From positions 41,579-105,578 of the forward strand of contig JAKSZP010017391.1 of assembly GCA_022478985.1 (NCBI GenBank): DNA of 64,000 bases, given 5' to 3'. Origin of the DNA: Massospora cicadina. Taxonomy: Eukaryota > Entomophthoromycota > Entomophthoromycetes > Entomophthorales > Entomophthoraceae. Of the stretch, positions 35,548 through 46,392 are shown one piece after another (the stretch's first letter is position 1; each line of letters starts with the position of its first letter). Under the pieces are notes generated by a model, which was not told the DNA's origin, searched no databases, and was given only the letters and a program-made list of their open reading frames with translations. Position numbers and translations under genes: made by a program.

Positions 35548-37038
35548 TGTTGAATTTTTAATTTTCTCAATAATAGGTGACTCTATTAGTGTGCTGGGCC
35601 AAACAGTATGAACACTGCTGGCCCTTGCTCTTTTGTCATCATTGGTGACCTTTCCCTATAAATTTGCAGGGCAACCCACCAACCCAGCAGACCAACAACT
35701 TCTCCTTCTGAGGCTTGACCACTTGTTATGGCTCAGGGGTCCTCTCCTGGAACTTGTCCAATAAATTGTGGTTCAGCAGCCTCTATTGAAACCTTAGGGT
35801 TCCACCCCCTTCAATCCTTCCAGTTCATCATTGTTGCTTCTAGTTTCCCAAGTTCTCATGGGGTTTCCATCTAGGTCAAGGTTGAGAGTTGGTTGTGCTA
35901 ACCAATCCAAGTTTTTTATCCCAGAACCTAACTTCCTGGAGATCTTAAGTTCAACCTCTATCAGCTAAGCTAACCTCTGTCCACCAAAAACTTAATAAAG
36001 GTAGGAAAATAAAAGATAAGATATTCTATTAAAGGGGAGATCAAACTATTTATAGGCTTTTCTTGCCTGTACGCATCATTGGCTTTTAATGCCATCATCG
36101 TCAGCACTCACTGGCAATTCTCCCTGCATAATATTTTTTCTGCACTCTCACTGGCGATTATCTCTGCTTAACTCAATATCCTCTAATGTCCATGATTACG
36201 TCAATCCTTAATTTGTCATAATCCAAATAAAATTAGATATATTGACAACATTGACATAAGTCATTAGTGTCAAATTTACCAGAAATATGTTATTGGGTTT
36301 GTTCATGGTACTCTCATAAAGTAAAAATGTGATTCAAGTTTATTTAATTAATATTAAATGGTTTGAAATGCTCAGCATAAGTCACTGGTGTCAAACTTGA
36401 CTAAAAACTCTATTAGGATTCTTTCCCAAATACTCTTATCATTGAATTTAATCAATTTGCTAACTTAACTGATAATATTAATTACCTGACATCCTCTTCC
36501 TCAGTTACTGGTGTTGAGACCCACCAATTTCTATTGGGGACAATCCCCAATGCTTTCTTGATCCTGAGGAGCAAGATAGCTCAACCAACCAAATGGGGAC
36601 ATGAGATTGGGGTATTATCACTAAATGATAGACTTGAATATAATAAATAGTCAGCAACGTTCTCAACTAATTAATACACTAATTTTGTTTTTGTTTATTT
36701 GAGGCAAGCTGACCGGGGGATGGACATTACTGAAATAGAGAAAGAAATTATTGACATGAAACCTGAGCAGGGTCAACTCTGTTGTAGAAAGTTTTTTCAC
36801 CTCCGGATCAGGACTCAGATTTTTCTGGTTACGTCATGGGTAAGGTTTTCGTGTTATTGTACCTACTAACCGCCTATAGTTTCCTTCAGCTGGCACCCCA
36901 ATTGATGTGCAAAGGGCGGGAATCAAACCTGCAACCTTCAGGTTGGTAGCCGTACACCCTACCAACTCGCCTTCCACCCCCTAATACACTAATTTTGTTA
37001 ATATGTGAGGAATATTATTTTGGGTAAAAAATTCAACA
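35548..37038. mobile_element. Second LTR-like insertion in pol of element 3
   Basis: The ends are TGTTGAATTTTT (35548) and AAAAATTCAACA (37038), a 12-bp terminal inverted match with TG...CA ends typical of an LTR. Flanking it, the RNase H reading is cut between RWAF and LQGYDFEL, so the boundary is fixed by the interrupted gene. No coding sequence is seen inside. Without the nested SINE it is about 1.2 kb. A solo LTR of an otherwise absent family is the simplest reading. I could not establish a clean 5-bp duplication. Confidence 0.6.
36690..36981 (-). mobile_element. tRNA-derived SINE 1
   Basis: An exact 18-bp duplication, TAATACACTAATTTTGTT, lies at 36672-36689 and 36982-36999. The minus strand begins GGAAGGCGAGTTGGTAGGG, with an A-box-like GAGTTGGTAG and a B-box-like GGTTTGATTCCCG, so it would be transcribed by RNA polymerase III. 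The body is unrelated to a tRNA. The 3' end TGTCCATCCCCCGGTCAGC then TTGCCTCAAATAAA matches the LINE tail at 50083-50125, which suggests mobilisation by that LINE. Confidence 0.85.
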
Positions 37039-38343
37039 TCTGTACTTCTTCAAGGCTATGATTTTGAACTCATATACTGAGCCTAAGACAAAAACCTAAA
37101 TGCTGACAGCCTATCATGGTTACTGGTGTTCCACTTGCAAGCTCCAGAATGATCAACTTTATAATTTAATTAGCTACCAGAAGAGGCCTAGAAGGACGAA
37201 ACAGAGGAATTTTAGAGCATCCTGAGGAGATGTTTCAAAGACACCAGGCGTGTCAATGGAAATCTATAGAGGAAGATTCAGAACAGATGGTACCCTTATA
37301 TTAAGCCTATTGACTGCATGGAGTTGGTAATGGAGGCTCATAAGCGTGGGCCACAGAAAATTTAAGTAAATGCTGGCATACCTGATAGAGATATTCTACT
37401 GGGTGTTCAAGTCTGACAAAGTGCACCAAGCTCTGTAGTTGTTCATACCTTGTGGAGTTTCTGCCCACTAAAAGATGTTTGTTTTTACATTATTCTCCCC
37501 TACAGCACCCTTCAGCTATGTCTCAATTGACATGTTAGGACCTATACTAACTGCATCTAGAAAATTTAAGTTTATCCTATTTCAATTGACCACTTCACCA
37601 AGTGGGTAAGGCCTCCATGGTCAGGATGTATACTGCAAACTCTACTGCTTGCTTCCTATTTAATCAAGTCATCACAAGTTACGGTTGCCCTCAAGTTTTA
37701 CTTTCAGATAATGGGAAGAACTATATCATGGACTTAGTGAGAAATTTGATGGACCTAGTAGGAGTGAAGCAGCAAAGTCGCTACCCCTATATTACATCCT
37801 CAACTAAAGTGTCAAGTGAGTTAATGGCTTTTTAGAAAAATTTTGAAGGAAATGGCCCTCATTTATAAATCAAAATAAGATCATTTTCTGACCTCAGCGT
37901 TGTTGGCTTACTATATGAGCCACCAATGAGTCATTAGAATGTCCTTTTCAAAGCCTGTATGGGCTAGAGACAGCTCTGCCAATCCTCTTGGCACTGATTA
38001 TCACAAATGGACCAGAAGAACCTGCTGCCTGGAATCTATCAGCAGGAGTTAGCTGATGGACTTATAAGAGTTCAATTAGGAGCTTTGAACAATATTGAGG
38101 CGACCATCCCTCAAAGTCAACAGGAGAATCAAAGATGAATTAGGCTAATAGAGTTCAGCCTAGGATACAAGGTGTTGTTCTATCATCTGTGGAGAACACA
38201 TCCTGAGATTATACAGGCTATTTGGACTGGGCCTGAACTGTTTTAATGAAGAGAGGAGCTGAATACTCCATCCAGTATGATGATATAACATTATGTTTTA
38301 TATATTTCACACCCAGAATTTGAGGTCATTCCCCAGTCTCATC
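37039..38343 (+). pseudogene. RNase H end and integrase of element 3
   Basis: It starts LQGYDFELIY and LNADSLSWL (RNase H end). Integrase follows near 37500: FSYVSIDMLGPILTASRKFK with the first catalytic Asp. The open stretch 37602-37835 has CPQVLLSDNGKNYIMDLV with the second. Frame changes and stops occur throughout. The C-terminal region, including ESLQSLYGLE-like sequence near 37940, runs to a purine-rich tract at 38344-38360. Confidence 0.65.
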
Positions 38344-38360
38344 TTGGGAGGGGAAGGGTC
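38344..38360 (+). promoter_or_regulatory. Polypurine tract of element 3
   Basis: TTGGGAGGGGAAGGGTC lies just upstream of the 3' LTR, the expected place and composition for plus-strand priming. Confidence 0.65.
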
Positions 38361-38365
38361 ACATA

Positions 38366-39573
38366 TGAGGCCATTAACGGATCATTGGATCATTCCTCAA
38401 CCAGTAGAATGAGTAGGGTTCACCCCAAACTGGCAAAGGTGCAGGCAACCAACCCACTTCAGGTGGGGGTTAATGAGCCCTTTTATATCTCAGGTAATCA
38501 AAGGAATTTTAACTAATATCAGAGTGACGTCATGTGAAATAATTTTTCGCCCTGAAAAATCAGAGGATTTACTTAGTACAGATGATGATGTCACTAAAAA
38601 TTCATATGAAAATTGATTCCCTTTTGTATCCTCAGGGGCAAAATAATTTGCAATCTGCTAATGATGCAACAATAAATTGACTGAATTACACTGATGGGTT
38701 TTATCAAAGCACCAAAGTAAATATTATAAATCAGGAAAAAAACCAATTTTGAGAGTTTTTTCAAAAATATGATGTGAGACGCATCATAGGATTGACATCA
38801 CTCAAACTTGAAGGTGACCAGCATATTACCAGATTTGGTAATAGATCGATATTGGAGGAAGATACAACCACCCAAAACCTAGAAGCAGGGACTAATGAAA
38901 GGTGCCCTGTACATCCAATTTCAGGGATGACCACTGCAAGAAGGATCCTCTAGCTACAAGAATTACCCCAGATAGACAAATCCATGAAAGCAGCAGTTAT
39001 ATGCCATCTAACTTGCAGATACAGAAAATCTCATTTTGATACCCATATTCCAAACTTAACTTCAATATTTTTTTATTTATACCTTTTTTTCATTTGAAGT
39101 ATAAAATATTTTAACTTTTAATCTAATAAAAAATCTTTCCAAAAGATCTCAGTTTTATCTTTTGTTTTTACTTATTGTGGTTGAAGTGAACTAATCACCA
39201 GTATTCAGTCTGGGATTATCATTGAACAGTTTGTAATAACCAGTCTGAAATATGCCCTGTATAAATGAGGACACTCTCTATTGCGGATACCTTGGAGCCA
39301 AGCTTCCAAGGGCAATGTTGGATTGGCTTCCAATGAGTCCCAAGGGCCAATATAAAAAAACATATCTAATTGTGTCACTGAGAGAATTGCCATGGGTATG
39401 AACAGTTTACTGAGGAGATCAATGCTACAAAGCGTAGCATCAGAGGATAATTTTGCCCTACAAGGATGATTGTGATCTTAATGAAGGTTGTCTGGTGCCT
39501 AATCTGCATGTAGTAAACCCCCTAAGTAGTAAATCAGCCTCACATGTTAAGCAAGCTAAGGTTGGCAAGCTGA
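38366..39573 (+). repeat. 3' LTR of element 3
   Basis: It begins TGAGGCCATTAACGGATC, ends GGTTGGCAAGCTGA and aligns with 10523-11731 throughout. Substitutions and small gaps are numerous, consistent with an old insertion. Confidence 0.75.
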
Positions 39574-40452
39574 CTTTAAGTATAATGAAGATAGTGATAC
39601 TTTGGCATTACTTGCCATGTAAATTCATATAAATTGGAGAGTTTTAGAAACTATTATAACAGATATAACCTCTTTATATCAGTTATAAATCTGGCAACTT
39701 CAGCTTTATCTGATAAACAATGGATAAACTACTCAGTATAAGACTATTAGCTTTAAGTCATCATTCTTTTAAAGAGTCAACTTTAATATTATTATAGTAA
39801 TAATCTAAGTGATTATAATTACAACAAAGCAAATCTTGAAGTGAGATCTAGTATCTTTAGGTACTGCTATGAAAAAAATCTGATACAATATCTATACTAA
39901 TCTAGCTAATATGGCTTTAGACTCAGTACTGATAAATTTGACTAAATCATTAATGCAAAAAAATTGCAACTAAGACAATCAGTTTTTACATAAATTGTAC
40001 TTTATTCTGTTTAGGCAACAATGAAATTTTTCTTAGACGATTGTTACTAAGCAAGATTAAAATGTATATAGTATCAGTTCTACAACATAAAAACACTAAT
40101 TCAAATATAATTTATATGATTAAGCTGTATACTAGAATACTAGTTTAGTTTATTGTTTGCATCTGCTTCATATTGCTAGTTTTCTAATAATACAGGGGAA
40201 CAAAAGAATCATCTATTGCATGAGAATTTCAACTGTTTCTTTTTATTTTGCCATCGGTGAATCACATATATATGGAGTCAGTTTTTCTGTGCATGCTCTA
40301 GTTTTCATTAAATACAGCTGAGACATAATCATCTTCCCATCACATCATATTAATCTTGGCTTAGTGAAGCAATTTTTAAAGGCTCTGAATACTGAAAATG
40401 AATGTTTTTAACACATTGTTTCTGCTTTTCATGTGCTTACATTCAACAAAAT

Positions 40453-40502
40453 AAAAGCAGGTGCGTTTTGGGACCATCTAGTACTAAAAAAGCAGGTGCG
40501 TT
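40453..40502 (+). mobile_element. Micro-insertion 4, about 20 bp, with TSD
   Basis: AAAAGCAGGTGCGTT occurs at 40453-40467 and 40488-40502. Between them is TTGGGACCATCTAGTACTAA. It is the same tail as the other micro-insertions, cut at a different 5' point. Confidence 0.85.
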
Positions 40503-40696
40503 GATGGTACTTACATTTAATCCATTATACATGACAAGGAATTTGTCAGGAAGATGTATCAAAAAAAGAGCAGCATAGATTTCTTTTGTAGAAGTTATAT
40601 ACAACTTCCTTGGTAACTAGAAGGCAGAAAACTATGTGCCTATGGTCTAAAGGATGCTAAAGACACCTTGTGATCTTGAATACAACATGTTATTAA

Positions 40697-40920
40697 GATG
40701 CACTTCCTGAATAGCTATATTGATCAAGATCCTAAAACCTTGAGGATTTTAGTGATGAGAAGGGGAACGCTTCCATCAAGACCTGAAGATAATGATAGAG
40801 CGTTATCAAGAGCGATGGGATACACATATGATGGCAGACTACTGTTGGAGTATCAAACAAAAACATCCAGAGCAAGTTCACAAACGCAAGAGTTACAAGT
40901 GCAAATTCATGCCTGAATGA
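40697..40920 (+). pseudogene. C-terminal remnant of a repeat-associated protein
   Basis: Read through two small frame changes, the fragment gives KMHFLNSYIDQDP, then EDFSDEKG, then RFHQDLKIMIERYQERW and MMADYCWSIKQ, ending HKRKSYKCKF and TGA at 40918-40920. From memory this resembles the end of a protein family (KIHFLHSHL...MMADYCW) that is widespread and often repeat-associated in eukaryotic genomes. I cannot name the family or its function with confidence. Nothing upstream of about 40690 extends it. Confidence 0.45.
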
Positions 40921-41092
40921 GTTTTGTATGCCCTCTATGTCACATTGCTACATTAATTAATTTCTTTTATCTGTATACACATATCAAACTATAGTTAAGG
41001 AAATTGTATATTTGTATTTAATAATTTTTTATCTCATATTTATGCTTAAAATAATTGATTTTATTCCTTTTCATTTCAAGACTGTATGCAAA

Positions 41093-41166
41093 ATTGTATA
41101 TCATTTTTTTTAGTACTAGATGGTCCCAACCCAAGGGGGGGATTCATCGATGTTATTGTATATCAT
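41093..41166 (-). mobile_element. Micro-insertion 5, 50 bp, with TSD
   Basis: ATTGTATATCAT occurs at 41093-41104 and 41155-41166. The insert on the minus strand begins AACATCGATGAATCCCCCCC and ends in the CATCTAGTACT tail plus poly-A. It is nearly identical to the insert at 8815-8863, with nearly the same 5' limit. Confidence 0.85.
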
Positions 41167-41381
41167 TATATTGGTTTAATTGAATGACTTATAGTATCAC
41201 CACAAAGGTGATTAAGATATTAGCCTACATCTGTAAGTTGAGATAGATGCTGAAAAGTGCAAAAAAATTATATTGATGTGAATAATTGCTAAAAACAGAT
41301 TGCAGAAAAAACTGTCTTGTAAAAAAAACTAACTCTATATAAGAAATAAGGTCACTAGATTAGCTAAGAACAATTGTATTT

Positions 41382-42191
41382 TGTCATGGCTACATGTCAT
41401 AATTGAGGGAACCAATTGAAAAGACAAGGCTGGATGTCAGGAGTCCAAAAGATCAAGCTGCAAGATTTCCCTGGCTTAAACCATACCTTGGACCAACGCT
41501 GGGTGCAGGCAAGATATGCCCCAGTTGGTCCAGGGGATGTGCGTGATGCTCAGCCCTGTGTTACAGTAAGGGCATTAAAGCGCACCAGCTATCTTATTGA
41601 TGATGAAGGTTTGATTTAATTTCTCAGAGAACGGGGTTTCAAACCTGATTAATTTTAAAAATTGCCAGATCAGGATGACTTTACCTGCAATCAATAACTT
41701 GAGTTTGGTCAATCTCAAGTTACAGTACCCTGGTAATGGTAAGGTGCACCTATTGGTTTGCTTAGGTTTAGCACCATTTCCCCTGATCAAAATCTTAACT
41801 CCCTTGTTTAAAAGTATGATTCATGAGACCAACTTTCCACTTTGGTTGACTTCCTTGAATAAATTTCCGTTAGGTTTACATTTTCTATGTGCATTTATCT
41901 AGTACAGTTTGCTGACCTCCAAGAGGTCCAAATTAACCCAATGTATGTCATCCTTGCATGGACCCTTCTGTGCACTATCCTTGTGGGCAGTGCTTTGTTT
42001 ATCCTTAACTCAGCGGAGTGTACATAGCAGTGAGTTGTGCCCTTCCCACCACCTCTACTGGAACTGGAGCGTTACAGACAAACTCCTGACATTAGTCACC
42101 CACCCATTTTAATTTTACATGCATCAGAATAATTTGAGTGGAGCTTTCTTTATATGTGTAATGGGTGTAATTGCCATTTGTCACAGCTTCT
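41382..42191 (+). repeat. 5' LTR of element 4
   Basis: It starts TGTCATGGCTACATGTCATA and ends just before TGGTGCTCACCACAG. It matches 47111-47835 (for example TCAATAACTTGAGTTTGGTC and GACCTCCAAGAGGTCC at the same spacing). Its first third carries a conserved protein-like stretch, 41416-41619, with LDQRWVQARYAPVGPGDVRD. Confidence 0.8.
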
Positions 42192-42192
42192 A

Positions 42193-42207
42193 TGGTGCTC
42201 ACCACAG
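42193..42207 (+). promoter_or_regulatory. Primer-binding site of element 4
   Basis: TGGTGCTCACCACAG directly follows the LTR. It is identical to 63893-63907 and one base different from the first 15 bases of the sites of elements 1 and 3. Confidence 0.65.
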
Positions 42208-44200
42208 TTTTTAGTTTAGTTATGTTTTGGTGAATTTTGGCATTATTTTTTGCAACTACCAACTGGGAAGTGCCCACCCTTTCTAATCATACCTGGTGGC
42301 TTTCAGACTGTTCATGATCCTGTGGTCATGATTCATCGACTATTCTCCAAAATTTACTTTAAATTACAACAGGCACTTGCTACCCTCTTTCTAGAAGCCT
42401 CTTCTATCAATAACAAAATGCCAGGTTCCTGTCCACCCTTGCAGGGGTGGGCTGATTGTATTGACTGTCTCCTGAGGTACATGACTGGGTTTTCGCAGAG
42501 TTTCACAAACAGCTGCTTTTGTGGAAATCTGTGGATGGCTTAGAGCATGTCCTGGAGCAACATCAGCCGTACATGTCATCTTTCCAAACCTTATAGCCAT
42601 TCTTTGCTATGTGCCCAGAAGGTTTCCCGGTCAAATTACTTTATAAATGAAATTAATGACAGGGCCCATACTTACCTTTGCCCAACGTCATTAAAATGAT
42701 ATTTCTTCGTTCTACTTTGGACCTTCCTGCAAGTGATGCCCCAGTGTGGCAATCGCCTTCTTCCAACTTTGACCAGATGATTAAAGCCTTGGGGGAGATT
42801 TTCCCGCTCTGATCCAAAAAGGGCCAGGTAATTTGGCTGTCATGGTTTCCCCTGGGGCGGCCCCTATAAATATGGGCCCCAAAAATTTGCTCATGCCTCT
42901 CAAAAGGAGGATTCTTATCCTTCCATCCCTTTAGGTTCTGCCAAATTTGAAGTCATGCTGGGGACTAGCCCCAGGATTAAAATAAATGTTTCAGTTGATT
43001 CCACCGCAATGATATCACCCATGGCAGCCCTTATTAATATGGCGTCCTTAAATATTGACTTTCACTTGAACAGGGCAGAGCTCCCACTGATTCCTTCCTC
43101 GTTTTGGCAGAATTTGAGGATCTGGGAGAGCCTAGCATAAAATTTGACAAATGACAAATCAAGTAAAATGATTTTTCTTTGCACTGCATTTCTGCAATGC
43201 AGGCTAAAGCATTTACAAAGGGCTTGGTGGTGATTGCCCTGGATAACGAACTACAACTGGCCAATAAATCTTACATTGGGTCATTAACACCAGAAAACGC
43301 GTTTTATAATGCAGATTCCTTAAAAACCAATTCAAATATCATCTCTTGGGACTCTAACATGAAACCCATTTCTGTATACCAGATTACCCAGAGGAACCTG
43401 CGCTTGACCCCTACCATGATCTGCAGAACATAGGAGGTGAAAAAGTAGTTAGGATTACAATATAAAAATACTATGCAACTGCGGAAGATATGGTGGGATA
43501 TATGACCTTAGTAATAGTGGTGGCTGACTATCCCTCTCCATTTTATGATGCAAAAACTTATCCTGGAGGCATGCTTATGCCAGATAAAGAATTTTCTAGT
43601 GGAGTGTTGGCGTTGTCTTCTATGAATAAAGACCATTCTGGTTACTTTTTGTTGACTGCTCTCCTTTCATCCCTGTTAGGAAAACCAGCACCACTAATTT
43701 GATGAATACATGAACCTCTGAGAATTTTATTGATCAATATTTGGCCGACTACCTTAGGTTGAATTATTTTCCAGGTGTTATGGTTAGGGAGTGGCATTTC
43801 AAGGTATTCCCACGTTGAAGGTTCTGGGGTTAGTGGATTATCAAGTTGGCAAGTATCATTTGGCTGACCGTTCCCAAGCAATCAAAAACCTTCTGTACAC
43901 CATTATTTTGAGATTAGAGTGGTGGCGAAAGTTTGACATCAGAACTGATTTGACGGACAACATCTTGTCCTTAACTTTGAAGAATAATCAATTAGCTGTC
44001 CCCTTGTCTGAAGCGAACTATCAGGGCAATTTGCTCAATTGCCCAAGGTCAACACACTCAGTCTAGATCCGCTGCTGAAGCCCCCTTTGGAGGTACCCTT
44101 ACCTTTCTGTTTGGAGGGGCTAAAATTTTTGTTTGATGCAACTTCATCCAGTATACTACCATCTCATTCTAGTTTTAATGCAAGTTCAAACTCACCGTTG
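42208..44200 (+). pseudogene. gag/protease region of element 4
   Basis: Only short open stretches remain (42250-42543, 42955-43140, 43179-43433, 43490-43702, 43791-44066). INVSVDSTAMISPMAALINM near 42980 sits where a protease would be and has a DS pair like the DSG of aspartyl proteases, but the Gly is absent. No zinc knuckle is visible. The assignment is by position. Confidence 0.4.
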
Positions 44201-44202
44201 AC

Positions 44203-45190
44203 TTGTTGCATATATCTTCTCCCAATTGCCCCTTGACTGTATGGGAGGAAGCAGCGTTAGATGTGTGGGTCAAGGTTCAGTTAGCCAAAGGCAAAATATT
44301 TCAGCGTACCTCTCCAGTCTGCTCCCCACTCCTTTTTGTGGAGAAAGCTGATGGTACTCTAAGGCCATGCGTAGATTATGGAAACCTAAACAATGTCACT
44401 GTACCATATTTGCATCCTATACCATTGGACTCTCAGATTGCTCGCTATGTGGAGAAGGCCAGAGTTTTCTCCAAAATGATAGCTTAAAGGCATTGAATCA
44501 GATCTGGATCAAGAAGGGCCAGGAGTGGCAAATCGCATTCTGAACCAGAAAAGGAATTTCCAGTTTCAGGTTATGTCCTTTGAGCTTAAAAATGCGCTTG
44601 CTATTTTCAAACGTTGTATAGACGCAGCTTTGGGAATCTGCTAGGTTTGTGCGTGGTGTCCTACATTGATGATATTCTGGTGATTTCCCACAATCAAGAG
44701 TCCCATGCAATACACCTGTGGCAAGTTGTAAAGAGTTTAAGGGCAGCCAACTTTACGCTGAAAATCAGTAAGTGTGAGTTTTAAATCCCAGGTCACCTTC
44801 CTAAGCAACATTGTGCTTGCCCATGGACACATTATAACTCCAAACAAAGAGAAGGCAATTTGCAAGTGGCTCACCCTACTTTAGTCAAGAAATTGATGAG
44901 AGTTTTTTGAGGACGTGTACGTTCCTTAAGAAATTCACACCAAATCTTTCTGAAGTGGCAGCGTCCTTATATAAGGCGAGTTGGGCAAAAAGGCTACAGT
45001 GGTCCCCAATTTTGCAGGATGCCTTCCAAGAGGTAAAGTGCACCCTTTTGTCCATCCTTCGCCACGTAGATTCCAAAAGGAGTTTATTGTGGCTTCATAT
45101 GCCACCAACTTCACCATATTGTCTGCCTTATTACAAGTAGGCAAAGATGGAATAGAGCATCTGGATGGATATTTTCTCAGAAAATGAATT
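44203..45190 (+). pseudogene. Reverse transcriptase, element 4
   Basis: The open stretch 44203-44487 carries SPVCSPLLFVEKADGTLRPC, then VDYGNLNNVTVPYLHPIPL. The frame breaks near 44487, in the segment that normally holds the first catalytic Asp. After it come QEWQIAF and the active-site box YIDD at 44662-44673 (followed by ILVIS). The connection and RNase H start (LRTCTFLKKFTPNLSEVAA; DAFQEV) lie at 44907-45060. The pattern is typical of fungal-type Ty3 chromoviruses. Confidence 0.75.
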
Positions 45191-45490
45191 GCTTAAGTTA
45201 AACTAAGTTATGACAAGAAGTTATTAGCAGTGGTTGAGGCGTTGATTTATTGGCGTCATCACTTTTATGGCACATCCCAACCCTTCTGCGTTGTACAATT
45301 CACCATGCCTTGTTGTACTACCGTGCACCTCATGTCCTGACCCCACAGCAAACCCGCTGACATGAGGCTCTGGCCCAATTTATGCTTTCTTATAAGTTTA
45401 CAAAGGGCCTGAGAATGATTTGGTAGATGCTTTGAGCTAAAAACCTGCGTTGGCTCCAGATCTGAAGGAGGTAGAGGTACACAACATTCA
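45055..45490 (+). pseudogene. RNase H of element 4
   Basis: It reads FIVASYATNFTILSALLQ, HFYGTSQPF, HALLYYRAPHVLTPQQT, LAQFMLSYKFTKGPENDLVD and LS.KPAL, with frame changes and stops (Arg codons apparently turned to TGA). Confidence 0.6.
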
Positions 45491-45689
45491 CTTGATGATT
45501 CCACCAAGTAAGATTGTGTCTCATCATCCCTCCACATGACTCATGGGTCAGCACTTGCTCCTCTAGAAAATGCGGAGGAATATGGTATGTTCAGAAAAAG
45601 AGTATTTTCACAGCCTTTGTCATCTGAGTATACCATGGTCCTCGCCAAGAGCAAATTGAATCAGGAGGATATTACTAAGGGTTAACACA

Positions 45690-46390
45690 TTAATGACAAG
45701 ATGATTTGGTCTTAGGGATGCCTATAGGTTCTGGCAGGACCACTCCACCTGGAAATCATTTGGGACCATCATGATGGAATCACTGTGGACACCTGGGTGA
45801 AGCCTAAGACTCTGGAACTGATCCGCTTCACTTATAATTGGAAGGGATTAGCCATGCAGGTTGCCAGGTACTGTAAGGAGTGCATTGTCTGCAATCAAAT
45901 GAAGCCAAATTACCAGCCCCTTGCAGGGTTGTTGGTACCAGTTTAAAAGGCTAAAGGGCCTTGGACTTCCTTATTGGTGGATTTCATTGCAGAGCTAGCT
46001 GCATATGAAGGCTACAATGCCATCATGGTAGTTCTGGATCTTAGTTTATAAAGTTAATCCACTTTATTCTCTGAATAACCACAGTAACCATGGCTGATAT
46101 AGCTAGGCTCTTTGTATTGCATGCGTTTTCACTTCATATGGTTCCCCAAGAAATAAATAGTGCTCATGGGCCACAGTTTACTTGGATCTTCTAGGAAAAG
46201 TTGTATAAGACTCTTAAAATTTGCCCTTGCCATTCAACTACCTATCATCCATAATCAGATGGGTAGACTGAATGAGTGAACCAGTGCTTGGAGCAATCCT
46301 GTGGTGTTATACTGCCACAGATCACTTGGATCAGGTCCTTATCTCCCCATGTCTCAATTTGGTTATAACAATACCCAACATATATCAATC
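45690..46390 (+). pseudogene. Integrase core of element 4, one catalytic Asp lost
   Basis: The zinc-binding part reads WKGLAMQVARYCKECIVCNQ. The core begins DFIAELAAYEGYNAIMVVLD, with the first Asp. The second catalytic segment reads NSAHGPQFTW, where the family has SD.GPQF. The Asp codon is GCT (Ala) at 46162-46164. TTYHP.SDG.TE.VNQCLEQ follows with stops in place of Gln and Arg. The protein could not catalyse integration. Confidence 0.7.
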
Positions 46391-46392
46391 GG

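Larger units (their letters stand above)
10523..39573 (+). mobile_element. Ty3-type LTR retrotransposon 3, host of the nest
   Basis: This element has direct LTRs of about 1.21 kb (10523-11731 and 38366-39573), a primer-binding site, gag with a zinc knuckle, RT, RNase H and integrase, all on the plus strand. Its interior is interrupted by element 2 (12855-31143), an LTR-only insertion in pol (about 33512-35209) and a second one (35548-37038). Subtracting these leaves roughly 7.6 kb, a normal Ty3 length. Many stops are present and no clear target duplication remains, so it is the oldest member of the stack. Confidence 0.75.
39574..41381. other. AT-rich spacer between elements 3 and 4
   Basis: It is mostly very AT-rich with no long reading frame. 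It contains two micro-insertions (40453-40502 and 41093-41166) and a short protein remnant (40697-40920), each listed separately. Confidence 0.5.

Noticed and set aside
36901..36981. A tRNA gene on the minus strand
   Set aside because: It has A- and B-box-like sequences but is joined to an unrelated body and a LINE-like tail between target duplications, so it is a SINE head, not a functional tRNA gene.
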